A stretch of DNA of 64,000 nt from the NCBI RefSeq assembly GCF_000283155.1, contig NW_004454193.1:14727986-14791985 (forward strand), in the 5' to 3' direction. The position numbers and the translations under genes are program-made. The stretch comes from Ceratotherium simum simum (Eukaryota; Chordata; Mammalia; Perissodactyla; Rhinocerotidae). Positions 11,461 through 23,449 of this stretch are shown in pieces. Positions within the stretch are counted from its first letter, which is position 1. Each line of letters opens with the position of its first letter. A model generated the notes under the pieces. It was not told the DNA's origin. It made no database searches and worked only from the letters and a program-made list of their open reading frames with translations.

Positions 11461-12295
11461 AAAATAAATTATCCTAATCTTCATGTTCTATGTCTTCCAT
11501 TCTATCTCACATCTTAACCACATATTAACTTAATGTATTACAATCCATTAGCACTGTATAACCTTGCTCATCAGAGAACAGTATAAACATGAACTGGGAC
11601 ATTAAAATTCAGGATGAATGGAATACTATTCTGTTATAAAAGTCCAACTTCTTTACCTGATGGTCATAGAAAGCAACATCTATTTTTAGGACAATGAAGA
11701 AGAATCAGAGTGGTAATTAGGTAAAATGCACAAGTTTAAAAGGATAAATTCAGTGGAGGATGTAATAGCAGTGCCTCAAAGAGAAGCTTAGGATATGTGA
11801 TGGTGGGGGAAGTTAACAGATTCTCAAGGTAAGAAGGAGAAAGCCGCTCTGTTGCTGAATTTATTACATGGTTACGGAGAAACTGATTCTTATTCCTGTG
11901 TCCACTCAGTCCGTTATAGACAGTGTACTTATCATCACCCCCCTAGATCTAGCACAGCTGGCTTTTTGGCAGGAATGTACAAATGTCTGATGAATTCAAG
12001 CAACAGTAAGAGCAAGTGAGGGAGTAATGGATGGAGGGAAGAAAAATGATGATTCAAATAATGTTTTGTCAGCTTGGGAAATGAATGGAGACTAGAAAGT
12101 CCTAAAGTACCCCCCATTCATTTCTCTTTGTTATCTGAGCACACTCCTTCAGCATGTCACATTTATCATGATGTCTGTCCCAGTGCTGGAAATAGAAGTG
12201 GACATTTCTTGCTGCTCAATGATCCTTCAAAGGAAAGAGTACATCTACACCAGCATTGGAGTCTGGAAGATCTGGCACTAACTTTAAACAATTAT
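11460..12295. other. No recognisable gene or repeat
   Basis: Moderately AT-rich DNA. Short frames on both strands near 11935-12307 overlap each other and resemble no protein family I know. Confidence 0.35.
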
Positions 12296-12310
12296 AAAAG
12301 TGCATAATCC

Positions 12311-12522
12311 GGGCCGGCCCCATGGCTTACCGGTTAAGTGCTCGTGCTCCGCTGCTGGCGGCCCGGGTTCGGATCCCGGGCGCGCACTGACGCACCACTT
12401 CTCCGGCCATGCTGAGGCCGCGTCCCACATACAGCAACTAGACGGATGTGCAGCTATGATGTACAACTATCTACTGGGGCTTTAAGGGGAAAAAAATAAA
12501 TAAATAAAATCTTTAAAAAAAA
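12311..12522 (+). mobile_element. ERE SINE (copy 3), young-looking
   Basis: Well-preserved sense copy: head GGCCGGCCCCATGGC, intact GGTTCGGATCCC, many retained CpGs. It belongs to the second subtype, marked by 'caactagacggatgtgcagctatgatgtacaactatctactggggcttt', and then ends in A-rich (TAAA)n. The 15-bp TSD AAAAGTGCATAATCC is perfect at 12296-12310 and 12523-12537. Confidence 0.96.
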
Positions 12523-12537
12523 AAAAGTGCATAATCC

Positions 12538-12880
12538 ACTATTTGAGAGTTAGCTATGGGAACATGAAGTGGTAAGAAAAAAGAAATTGCTTTATTGAAT
12601 TTGAAAATCTACCATTGGACTGAAAACATATTTCAATATAGAAAAAAATTGTCAAAATCTAGGAATAGTACTAGAGAAGTGATAAAGGATCTTCTATTGG
12701 GAAATGACCAATTCAGAACTTGTCCCAGCAAAAACCAGCCCTTTGTGCTCTAGAAATTTGTGATTCAGCTACTTCTGCCTTGAGAGTCCTAGATCCCTCA
12801 CTTATCATTCATTCATTATGCTTGTATATAAAAGAACACAACTTGTGAAGAAGATGACTGAATCAATTATTTGCTTTAGC

Positions 12881-12918
<38 letters not shown>

Positions 12919-13765
12919 CTCATGAATTATTTAAATGATCCATGTAAAATACTAGATCAGGGCTTTTAAACGGCAAGTGCTTAATACCTTCAATTCGTTC
13001 AACATATATCTAATAAGTGAATATTACATTGTTTTGGCTGCTGAAAATAAAAATCCAATTAAAATATGTTCTCTAGCATTGAGGAAGCCATTGTCTAAGA
13101 CTATGGTTGAACTTGATCTCTAAAGATCTTTCTAGATAAAAACTTCTATGGTTCTATGCAGTTTTAAGAGTAAGGGGAAATGTTAAGCTTGTCTTTTAAA
13201 ACTTGGCATGGATTTGTTTCCAGGTAAGAAAATTGGTGTCAAATCAATTTGACAATATGATAAGCCACCAAGAACTGATACTTGACTGATTAGACCATCT
13301 AATCACTCTGCAGAATAAAATAACAAACCTCAAATTACTTCAAAAGGAATATAATATAATTTACAATTTGCCACTTATATGGCACCATAGACTCAATTTC
13401 AATTCTTCTCTCCCAGATCTCTTGTTCTGAGTCCTACTGAGCTTAGCATCCTCCCCCAAATGTCTCAAACCCATTGTTTACTTAATAATGTTCTTATTGC
13501 TCTTTCCCAGTTAGAAAAAATTAAGAACAATTACTGAGTCAAAACATTTCCAACCCTGGGATACAATCTCACACTTCCCCAACAAAGTGATAGCCTCTGA
13601 TCCCACACAATAATTTGTACCCATTTAGATTCAAAGTCCTTATATTAAAAATGTGTATTTGTATATCCTTCATATCCTATAAGCTAGTAGGATCTTAAAT
13701 CATGATAATGATTCTTACATACTCCTATGGCACTTACAACATGCTGAATACAAATCTAAATTCTC
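12538..13765. other. Unassigned DNA with a (CT)15 microsatellite
   Basis: Pure (CT)15 occupies 12883-12912 and is followed by a short GT run. Near 12990-13110, 'caattcgttcaacatatatctaataagtga' may be an L2 scrap. I see no gene. Confidence 0.4.
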
Positions 13766-13769
13766 TCTT

Positions 13770-13995
13770 TCTCATGTATATATACACATAAACACAAACA
13801 CAAACACATACATGTACATACACATCCATTCATACATGTACATATGGAAAATTAATATATATAATTGTCTCTATTTTATAGATGATTATATAATCATATA
13901 CACATGCACACACACATATATATGCTAATTAAGTATAATCATATATGAATAATCATATATATGGATAACCATATATAGATATATACAGATATAGA
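13770..13995. repeat. AT/CA-rich low-complexity tract
   Basis: Interleaved CACATA, TATATA and repeated ATAATCATATAT words. The ATCATATAT word recurs several times between 13890 and 13975, consistent with a decayed microsatellite/minisatellite. Confidence 0.75.
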
Positions 13996-14039
13996 TATAC
14001 AAATAAACATAATATAAATGAAATAAAATGAGGAGGCTC

Positions 14040-14215
14040 ATTTGTAAAAAGGCTAAATTATTTAACATATCTAAATGAGGAACTAGTAACTAAATTATAA
14101 CAAAGACGGTAAATAATTTCTCCTTAGTCACAATGGCAGAGCAATTGGCCGAGCCAGAATGTAAACTCAGGCTTCTGCCTCTGAGGTTTTAGACTATGCC
14201 ACTCTGCCTCCCATA
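14040..14215 (-). mobile_element. MIR SINE, antisense
   Basis: 'Ccttagtcacaatggcagagcaattggccgagccagaatgtaaactcaggcttctgcctctgagg' and 'actatgccactctgcctc' match the antisense MIR 5' half, which descends from a tRNA. Confidence 0.65.
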
Positions 14216-14219
14216 GGGG

Positions 14220-16835
14220 CTGCTTCTTGTTTATTGTTGATTCATCAGCGTCTACCTCTATCTGACCCAGAGTAAAATAATCAATACATATGTGTCGAAT
14301 TAATATTGTTATTATGTGAATTTTTATATTCCATAGGTCCAATTTCATGTGGCCAAATCTTAATAAAGTGGTTTGCTTGTGAATGGGTTTAATATGGACT
14401 TCCACTGAAAGTAAATTATTTAGAGGTAACTTTCATTTAATTGGTTTCAGTGCTCTTTCCAGGTAAAATCAAGGCATTTATGCTCCAGTAGTCTCCAGCA
14501 CACACCAATATTTCAGTATTAAAATACTATTTTCATGCTCTATGGTAATAATTTACTTTCTACAATTTATTCCTGTTTGTATAGTAAATTTTGTTCAAAA
14601 GTATGCCTTTTGTGAATTCAAAGACTCCTTTCATTCCTATTGCAGAGGCTCGGCCTAAGTCTCATGCTATCTAGCATCCCCTCACCCTCACACACCTTGT
14701 TACTCATCTTGAATAAAGTGGGTGCCTATCTTATCCTACTAAAACCTGTAAGAAGAGTGGACAGAGTGGCCTGGCTTTCTCTCAGCTCACACTAGTTCTC
14801 TAGTATTACCTTTCTCTGTCTCCACATGCACAAAATCTAGTCCATTTTCTGGGTATCTAGTCGTCATATTTAAAATATAGTTTTCCTGGATCAAGGAAGC
14901 ATCTTCTCCTGCCTTTGTATGATCCAGTGACCATGTACAAAGGACACCATGAATCCACGTGGAATATTCTTCTTGCTTAGACAGTGCTCCAAAAATTACA
15001 ACTTCCAGAATGCACCACTTTCAGAGAATTCCTGTCTCAGATTCATCCTACCTTTCTCTTCACATTTCAGAAAGCAGCAGGGACATGTGGGTGAAATGAG
15101 CTTGTTTGTCATGGAAAGCAAATTCTGCAAGTTGGGCTATGGTTTCTGTCTTTCAAATTAGAATTATATTTAAGTCTCTAGTTTCAGGTACATAGTGGAG
15201 ATGCTACAAATCTCTTGCCACTTTTCTCCCTGGGCGCGCTGTTGTCCCTTAAGGCCCCATTTAATAATTTGGCAACAAGAAAATCTTTCCAGTGACTGGT
15301 GATGTTCCTAGCTTCCAGTGCTGGTACAGTGTGCGTTTGTTCATCTAGTGTTACGTGGATGTTTCAGTGGAAGGTGAGCACATATGGCTCAAGCATCATT
15401 AATTCTTCTTTGTCCTAATCTAGACCATCACGTTGTCTTCTTTTCTAGGACGTTATTTCTTTATGATGCTGTATGATAACTTCATACAGTTCTCCTCTTC
15501 TTATATCCTAGTAAAAATGACAAACACATTCCTAAAATATCCCTTGGGTTCCAGTTTCATCCTCTGAGTATCAACTTCCTTTTCCCTTATTTTCAGGTTT
15601 TATTTGTTGGATTTTGTCCTTTTGTTTACTCCCATTGAATGAGAAGAGATATATCTAGATGAATAATTTTTAGCAATAGATACAGGATGCAGATTCCCCT
15701 TTTTCTACCTGCTTTTGGGAACTGGGAAGAAAACTTTTGCCCCACTCCCTGGCTGAACTTGTAGAGTACAAATTATTAGAAAACCAAAAAGACAAAGGTA
15801 TCAAGTATTTTCCATCCACCTCACCTTATAAAAAGACTGATTTTTGAGGATTACATATTTTTTAGGCAATAAGCAACCACTAATCTGACCAAAGTCCCTT
15901 TTTTTCTCTCTTAATGTTGGTTGAGTATTAAAGGATATTACAAATTGTGGAGAGATCTTCACTGTGGATAATTTTCTTCTTGCTTAATCTGCATTGTCTT
16001 TGTAGTGAGTAGAAAATTAGCTCAAATTTAGGAATAAGCTGCTCTCAACTTTTGTATATAATGTTATTTTCTAGAATTTGTTGGCTTTTTTTTCCCCCAG
16101 AGTTTTCTCAAGTATTTTTTTTTTTTAAATTGAAGACATATTTTCAGGATCTTCTAACTATATTCAACACTAAACTGGTAGTTTCCAGAAACAGTTTTAA
16201 GTCTATAAAACATCCTATTGCCTAATAGAAAAAAAAAAACATAAATTTTCTAATATTCTTTTGAATCATCTAATATTTTGATAATGTTATTCAGGAGAGT
16301 ATTTAGTCTCTTAGTCACTCTCATTATCTTTCTTCTAACCAACATTCCATGCTAGCTAATCATCTCATTCAGAAATTAAAGAGATAACTGATGATAAAAA
16401 AGAAATTGTGAAGTTACTGAATTATATTGGTTTGACTAACAAGGCTTATATATAATAGCTGATATTTCCCATTTAAATGCCTTAGCTGGATGATTTTGGA
16501 AATCAGTAAAGTAACTTTATTAAATTAAGTCTTCAAATTTAGGCATAAAATATGCTTCTGTAAGTTATAAGAACTTGGAAATCCTGTTAACACTCAGCAT
16601 TATTTTAAGCAAAAATGTTTTAGGGAATACTAAACTTTTATAATTTAGAAAGTAACAGATTGATTCAAGTTTATAATTCTGAGAGCAAAAACATGAGGAA
16701 ATGTGTCTGGAATACCTTTCACAAACAAACACACAGACGAAAAACAACAGACAGACAGGCAGCCACAACCTCTTTCTAGCATATATTGTTAAATATCTCT
16801 ATTTTTTAAATTATTTAAAAAATACATCCTCTTTC
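14220..16835. other. Unassigned AT-rich DNA
   Basis: No gene or confidently named repeat. A 70-codon plus frame at 14949-15161 and a 67-codon minus frame at 16565-16768 have no recognisable motif. T-rich runs occur near 16115-16130. Confidence 0.3.
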
Positions 16836-17378
16836 AGTTAAGATGTAGGAGATTATGAAAGACCTTTAACCTTATAGTTAAAAAAAAGCAAAACCCAGAC
16901 AAAATTAAAAATGTACGATTCTATGGACCATTGAAGTGTAGTAGAGAAAAGAAAACATTGAAGGAATAAATTCTAGAGAGAGTAAACCCACAAGAGGTAA
17001 GAAGAGAGTGATGCTATTTTCCATACCTGAGAGTAAGCACCTATTCTAGGTACTGGCAGAAGGATGAGTGCCTGCCACAGACAGAAGATTTTGCAAGGGC
17101 AAAAGTAATTAGATGAGTGTTAGCAGAGAGTGTGGCCTGGTGGGATAGCTTGGTGTCTGGGTATTCCAAACGTAAAAGCAAAATACTTGACCTTCTGATT
17201 CTAGAACGATGGAGAGGATATACTTTTTCTTATTGTTCCCACTAAGTATAACCAAAACCCTAGATATTACATGTAAAACAAATATAAGAAGATTCTGAAA
17301 GGTAGAAAGAAGAAGGCAAACAGGCTCTGGATTTTAGGAGTTAAGGAATGACATGGTGATGAGTTCCTTGGGTTTTAT

Positions 17379-17430
17379 TTTTGCCTTGTATAACTCAGAC
17401 ATATAACTCAGACATTTTTGCCTTGTATAG
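17379..17430 (+). repeat. Short local duplication
   Basis: TTTTTGCCTTGTATA occurs at about 17379-17393 and 17416-17430, separated by two tandem copies of ATAACTCAGACAT-like sequence. This is a small replication-slippage duplication. Confidence 0.8.
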
Positions 17431-17598
17431 CTAAGAGCTGAAGATGCTAGTAACCTGGAAATGCCAATGTACAGATCAAAAAAATAAAAAGAAAAAGACC
17501 CAAAAAAAGCCCATTCCTTTTAGCCAATGGACCAGGAAAGGGACAACCTAGTAAGACTAACAAAACTTTTAGATTTTTAGGCAACTGCTCTACTACAG

Positions 17599-17599
<1 letters not shown>

Positions 17600-17647
<48 letters not shown>

Positions 17648-17648
17648 C
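17600..17648 (+). repeat. (CA)n microsatellite
   Basis: Pure (AC)20 at 17601-17640, followed by GCACACAC. A complementary (GT)16 tract lies 0.6 kb downstream. Confidence 0.97.
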
Positions 17649-18258
17649 TGTGGTTCTACCTCCACCCCACCACCAACTGGAAAACCTAGACTTCTACTCT
17701 CACCAGACTGAAAGAAGGTGCCCCAACACTTCTGCTGGGATGGTGATAGAGGAGGCTGAGAATGTTGCCAGTATTTTTCATCCCTGTCCAGCAGAAACAA
17801 CACCTTTGCCCCAATGGTGTCAGTGGAAACTATGTAGGGAGCCTAGATTTCCGCTCCCATCTGGCAGTAATGAGGCGATACTTTCTTCCCATTGGAGTGG
17901 CATCAGAGGAGGCCTAGTGAAGAGTCAGAGTATTGACACCATCCAGTGGTAATAGGGCCACTTCCCTCCTTTGCTCCAGATCATCTGAGTCCAGGAAGGG
18001 GAGGACTAAAAGGAGATTACTAAAAATATACATAGGGACATATGTTTAACCCTGTAATTTCAAATCAGTGTTCTGTTAACACAGACTTTATAATTTATCA
18101 TTTTTATTTATTATGTTTAATAATAGTCGATCATGCCAAAGAAACATGATTTATTCATCCATTTACCCACGGTTGAAGGTTAGTTCATTTCAACTTTTTA
18201 AGCTTTACTTTTAAAAATGATCTTGCAGTGAACATATGTGGGCCCAAGTACCTGTAAC

Positions 18259-18260
<2 letters not shown>

Positions 18261-18292
<32 letters not shown>
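18261..18292 (+). repeat. (GT)16 microsatellite
   Basis: Pure (GT)16. With the (AC)20 tract at 17601 it forms a complementary pair. Confidence 0.97.
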
Positions 18293-18294
<2 letters not shown>

Positions 18295-18299
18295 GGCTT

Positions 18300-20485
18300 T
18301 GAAACCAGATTGCCTGGTTCTAAGTCCAGAAATGTTGAAAAAGGGGAAAAAAAAAAGCAATACAGTTCCTCGTGACATGATTGTGAATGGAATATCCTGA
18401 CTGGAACATGATGGAATAATTTCTCTAATTTCAATTATAGGATTCTAGTCAGATAGTTATAGTAAAGACACTTCAGTTTTCAATCAATCATCACAGAGCA
18501 GAAAATCTTCATTTGAATGAAATATTAAAGTTTCCAGCAAATCTTCCAATTTTTCTTTTGTAGCAGATAGCATGGATTCTTCCAGTGAAGCCCAGCTTTT
18601 CTCAGCTAAACATGTTCCCACAAATTCTCCATTAATAAGGAGGCTCATATACATAGGAATATATTTATAATATCTAGGGGACCACATCTACTGTTACACA
18701 ATATTTTTGCCAGTCCTTGGACAGAAAAATCAAATTCCCAAATCCAAGATATGAGTTATACCAGCCATGCCAGTTGTATCTGTCAATTTGTCTGTCAAAT
18801 TTCTGAAAGAAATATCAGATCATTTAGAGTATGACTTTTTATCCAAGCTTACTATGGTTCTTTAAAAGGGTATATACCCACATAAACTGACAAATTTGAA
18901 TTACTTGACATTAAAAACAAACATTTAAATGTTCCTTATACCCAAGATTATTCACTGAAAATGTTTAAACCTAAGGCCCATTGTACCAGGGAACATTTAA
19001 AATGAACAAAGTAGGGGAAAAAATGTTACTTATGGTCCCTTTGAAATTATTTAAGAGTGAAAACACTGAAAGTTTCAAAACGGATATGTGTACACAATTT
19101 ACAAGCATGCATTTTGGGGAATGTGCAAGCTAGATGGAAATTATGGAAATGAAAGAACAAAATACCAATTTCCAGGGGACTTAAAGCAAGACAAATTGCA
19201 AAGGAAAATATAAATAACCAAGTCAGGCAGAAACTGGGGGAAAGGCAAGCGCTACTAGTTAATAATTACTTTGGGGACAATAGTCCCAGATGATTATTCC
19301 ATTTCTGCACAAGGTCAGAGCTGCATATAATGGGCACCATTTTTATTTGGCCATCCACAAAATTAAGTAACAAGTTCCATAACAACATTTTCAAGTGCTT
19401 TGGAATTTCAAGTTTTTAAATTATTCATTTTTGTACTTGTTTATCGTTACGTATATTTTAGTTCACAAAAACTATCATTAACTAAATTCTCATTAAAACT
19501 CATTATCGATGCAAATTCTAAGTAAGTGTCAAAAAGGAAGAGTTATGTAACAGTTTAGGAGGAAGGGGAAAATATTCATAAAAGAAATTTAGACTGAGAA
19601 TAGATGTTTCAATTGAATACAGAATAGGGCTTTGAGTTTTTAAAACCATTAGGTTGGAAATATATGGCTTCTGAAACTATTAGTAATCATATATATAATT
19701 TGCCTCTAGAAACCTGGAACCCTGAAAAAATGTGAATAATAGTGATATTCAAAACAATGATATTCTGGTGAAATTAGAAATGCATGTAAGTTGATTACAC
19801 AATGCGAGACTCATTGTTGAAACTGGCTATTGGATATCTAGTAGGGGTTAGATGTTAAAATCAGCAGAGATTGAAAAGATGAGACAGCAAGCAGAATTCC
19901 ATAAGAAGACATTTTTCAAAATACAAAAAAAGAAAGGACAACGTTGTGATGAAGAGATTAGTTTTTGCTTTGTTTTGTTACGTTGTAACTTAACTTGCCT
20001 ATCTGGAAATAAACTAATATTGTTGAGATAAATTAAATAGGAGAAATAGACACCCAGAGTTAGCTTTGGAGATTTTAGGTCAGAAGATTCATGCCTGTGG
20101 ATATTTTAAACCTCCGTGGACGATATATCACACTTTCCATTTTCTTACTGGCATGTCAAGGGCCTCAAATAAGGGGGAAAGATCAGTAGATGAGATATAC
20201 CGAGAACATTTTTTTTAAATGAATTTGGAGGAAACCTCACATTTTTATTGTCAATACTCTTTAATTTATCATAAATTGTCAATTGTTATACGAAGTGAGT
20301 TGTTAATGCAATGGAAAGGTCTGAACTTCCAGTTAATAAGGTGGAAAGGTATAACCAATAAAAATGCTGAGAGTCTATAAAACAGATTTGATCACTAATT
20401 TCTTAGATAAGCATGGTTTCTAAATTGGGGCAGGAGAAAACAGGGGGGCACAAACAGTAAAAGCCATTGAAATAGAGAGGCAAAA
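18300..20485. other. Unassigned AT-rich DNA
   Basis: No recognisable gene or repeat, except a weak coding-like stretch on the minus strand at 18484-18850 that is listed separately. Just before the interval, 18180-18260 contains 'tgatcttgcagtgaacatatgtgggcccaagtacc', which may be a scrap of an L1/L2-type repeat. Confidence 0.3.
18484..18850 (-). pseudogene. Possible decayed coding fragment (very uncertain)
   Basis: On the minus strand, 18484-18687 keeps a 67-codon frame containing EFVGTCLAEKSWASLEESM. Reading upstream in the same frame gives further peptide-like sequence (FFCPRTGKNIV; NLTDKLTDTTGMAGITHI), broken by TAG at 18688-18690, TAA at 18694-18696 and TGA at 18730-18732. I do not recognise the protein. 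It could be a processed pseudogene fragment, an unknown transposon, or chance. Confidence 0.15.
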
Positions 20486-21373
20486 ATTAATAATACCTAG
20501 GAGAATAAAATCAGGAAGAACTGGATGTCCAGGGCTGTCCATGAAGGAGTAACTTGAATCGGACTAACCTTACCATTGGAATTATGCTGGACACAATTCA
20601 ATTTGAAAATAAACCTACCTGAACACATTAGAAGGCAACCACTGCAGACAGGACTTGAGGGGCTGAAATCCATGAGAAAGACAAATACAAGAACATAAGC
20701 TCCACATTTACCCATCTTTTCCCTGAGGCTTTATACCAATCCACAGCAAGGTGAAATGGAACCCAGGGAAAAAACTTAGTCTTGCAGACTGAACAAACAG
20801 AGAATAGGGTCCCGAGTTGCCAAATGAACTGGGATTAAAGTGGCAAAACCCTTGAAAGGAGAGAACCAGAAAGAAGTGAGCCAAAAAACTATGTGTATGA
20901 TATTTCCTTGAGGAATTGTCTAATTCCAAAGATGCTCAGGCACAAGGCAAGACCAAGGAACCCAGAATAAAACAGCATCCAGGAGGCTGAAGGACAGGGC
21001 AGAAATTTTCTCAGTCACGTGTTGGTGAGTAGCTGAAGCCTGGAGTTCAAACCCTGCAAATGTGAAAGGGACAGGGTAGACACAACCAGCCTTAGGATCA
21101 AGGAGAAACTGACATAAACCAGTCTGAATAAAGCCAAAACCAACCCATGGCAGCATCAAGATACCCGACTGGTACTCTATCTGCCAGCCAGAAAGGAAAT
21201 TTAGTCTTCTTTGGAGTAGATAACACCATCCAGAATGTCTACACTTTTTAATTCAAAATATATGGCATTCCATAAAAAATCACGTCATGAAAAGAAAAAA
21301 GGATCAAATGATTGAATACAAATGATTCACATATTGAGATAATTAGAGAGTAATTTAAAAATAAATATACTTA

Positions 21374-21625
21374 GGGGCCAACCCGGTGGCACAATGATTA
21401 AGTTCACATGCTCTGCTTCGGCGGCCTGGGGTTTGCAGATTCAGATCCCGGGCACGGACCAATGCACCGCTTGTCAAGCCATATTGTGGCAGCATCCCAT
21501 ATAAAGTAGAGAAAGATGGGCGTGGATGTTAGCCCAGGGCCAATCTTCCTCAGCAAAAAGAGGAGGATTGGCAACAGATGTTAGCTCAGGGCTAATCTTC
21601 CTCACCAAAAATAAATAAAAAAAAT
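21374..21625 (+). mobile_element. ERE SINE (copy 4)
   Basis: Sense copy: 'ggggccaacccggtggcacaatgattaag', degraded B box 'gattcagatcccggg', 'cccatataaagtagagaaagatgggc', tail 'gttagctcagggctaatcttcctcacc' then (TAAA)n. The flanks are A/T-rich (ATAAATATA on both sides), so the TSD cannot be fixed exactly. Confidence 0.92.
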
Positions 21626-21693
21626 AAAATAAAATATAAATATAATTAATAAGTTCAAGATAGTAGAGGGAAATATAGAGAACTCCATAGAGT

Positions 21694-21830
21694 TTCTCTC
21701 TCTCTCTCTCTGTCTCTCTCTCTCTCTATATATATATATACACACATATATATATATACAGATACACATATATATACATGCATATGTGTATACACATATA
21801 CATACACATGTGTGTATACAAATATACATA
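21694..21830. repeat. (CT)n(TA)n(CA)n compound microsatellite
   Basis: CT/GTCT units at 21694-21727 pass into TA, CACATA and ATACATAC units. It is a compound dinucleotide repeat. Confidence 0.9.
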
Positions 21831-22389
21831 TATTTATATGGAAGTATACTTGTCAAATGAAAATATTGGAATTCCATACTTGAAAACAGATTGTGTCTAC
21901 AGAATCAATGTATAACTTTAATAGTAAGTTACATATAGCAGCAGAGTGTAAGTGAACTACAATAGCAGTCAGAAAAATAAAACCACATGAAATAAAAGAG
22001 AAAAAAGATTTTGTGTGCGTGTAAAATATACATGGGGTAGAGTGAAAAGTCTTAGCATGTGTGTAATTGAAATCTCAGAAAGAGAAGTGTCTATTTTTGT
22101 GACAATAAATAGATAAATATTGTGATGAATGCTGGCCAATAATTTTTCAAAACTGATAAAAGATATAAAATTTTGGATTCAAGAATCTCTACAAATTCCA
22201 AACAAAACTACAACTAGCTACAAAATAGTCAAATTATTAAAAACCAAAGAGATAGCTGTTAATGTAGCCAGAGGAGAAAACACAGCAGAAAAAACACATT
22301 ACTTTTAAAAGAGGGCAGCTGATTTTTCAACAGAAATTATGGAAGCCAGAAGACAAATGAATAACATCTTAAGGTGCTAAAAGATCCTA

Positions 22390-22920
22390 TTTCCCTCCAA
22401 ATACCTTTTTTCTAAAATAAGCTCTCCTCCCTAGCTACTCATTTAACCACTTAATAAAGTGTCAATCCTTCAGTGCAGTTAATCCTAGGAAAGCAATTTG
22501 ATTGAAGTAATTCATAATAGTTTCAATAATGTGTACATGAATGCTCTTAATTTTCCCTCAAAATTTTTAAGAGGACAGCTCATTTATACATATGAATTTT
22601 CATGTTGTAACATTTCAATCAGGGTGTAGGAGAAATTTTTATGCAAAGGACCCAACTTTGCTACCTTAAATAAGGCTACACAGGGATCCTACCCTACTCC
22701 TGGGTAGCATGAGCTTGATTGATCTGTGGTTGAACAAGTAAAAAATTCATCTCCAAAAATTTGTGAAAATAAGATTGTCAGAATACAATGTGGATGTTAA
22801 TGTATAAAAGCTCTGTCCTGATAACAGAATATTTTAACCTACAGATATTGCATTGAAATTCCAAATTCTTCTTATGACTACTTTATAACTTGAAGAGCTT
22901 CATTTAATGTGATTGTTTGA
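22390..22920. other. Unassigned DNA
   Basis: AT-rich. I see no open frame of note and no recognised repeat. Confidence 0.3.
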
Positions 22921-22924
22921 TATG

Positions 22925-23120
22925 AAGGTATCCTCACAGTACACCAGAGAAAGTCCACATGTCTGGAATCTGGAACCCTACTCATTTTTTTTCCAAAGAT
23001 TCATTTTGTGACCTTGGGAAAATTGCATAACTTATTTTATTTTAATTGTAAATCACTTAAAAATGAATATCATAATCTCTACTTGACCTTCCTGATGAGC
23101 TCCTATGAAATCAAAAGAGA
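22925..23120 (+). mobile_element. MIR SINE, sense
   Basis: 'Gtctggaatctggaaccctactc', 'ttttgtgaccttgggaaaattgcataactt', 'atgaatatcataatctc' follow the MIR sense consensus, including the core word TGACCTTGGG. Confidence 0.6.
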
Positions 23121-23179
23121 TGTTCTATTTAAAATGTATGTTCATTTCAATTAAAAAATAGATTATATAATTCAATTAT

Positions 23180-23320
23180 CTCCTTTTAAGGATAATGGAA
23201 GTAAGACCCAGTAGAGGAAAGGATTGGCTGTGTATATGTTGCTAGTTTAAGACCATGCCCAGTTCAGAACCCATGCCCAAATCAATTCTCATCTGCACAC
23301 AAAGACTTTATAGGAATGTA
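23180..23320 (-). mobile_element. MIR SINE fragment, antisense
   Basis: 'Ctccttttaaggataatggaagtaagaccc' and 'ttcagaacccatgcccaaatca' follow the antisense MIR order (tacagatgaggaaac.., then the tRNA-like half). Confidence 0.45.
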
Positions 23321-23449
23321 AAATCATGGTAGCATCCTCATTATTCTAATTTAATCAGATTTCTTTCCTCCAAATACTTTATTAAACTCATCTGTATTGA
23401 GGGGTAGAATGTTTCTGGATAATTAAATGGTAGGGATGGAGAGTACCAC

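Larger units (their letters stand above)
16840..17960 (+). mobile_element. Probable old L1 5' region
   Basis: The mixed composition, the 'ccacaagaggtaagaagagagtg' type text and a GC-richer block (17650-17960, 'ggcagtaatgaggcgatac', 'catcagaggaggcc') resemble 5' untranslated regions of old L1M elements. The match is loose. An alternative is a diverged unique region or lncRNA exon, because 17650-17952 keeps a 100-codon plus frame open. Confidence 0.35.
20490..22350 (+). mobile_element. Probable old L1 5'-region, interrupted
   Basis: Text such as 'ccagaatgtctacactttttaattcaaaat' (21230-21265) and 'tttttcaacagaaattatggaagccagaagacaaatgaataacatctt..gtgctaaaagatcc' (22323-22385) is typical of the 5' portion of old L1M/HAL1 elements. 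An ERE SINE and simple repeats interrupt it. Boundaries and subfamily are uncertain. Confidence 0.45.

Noticed and set aside
12300..12485. Open frames on both strands, and a tRNA-like head, at the ERE copy 3
   Set aside because: These lie inside a SINE. The A- and B-box-like sequence is that of the tRNA-derived promoter, but there is no cloverleaf of a working tRNA gene.
17447..17803. 118-codon minus-strand frame
   Set aside because: Runs straight through the (CA)n microsatellite, giving a VCVCV stretch. No protein family recognised.
21602..21877. 91-codon minus-strand frame with RERERQRERER
   Set aside because: Translated CT/TA compound microsatellite.
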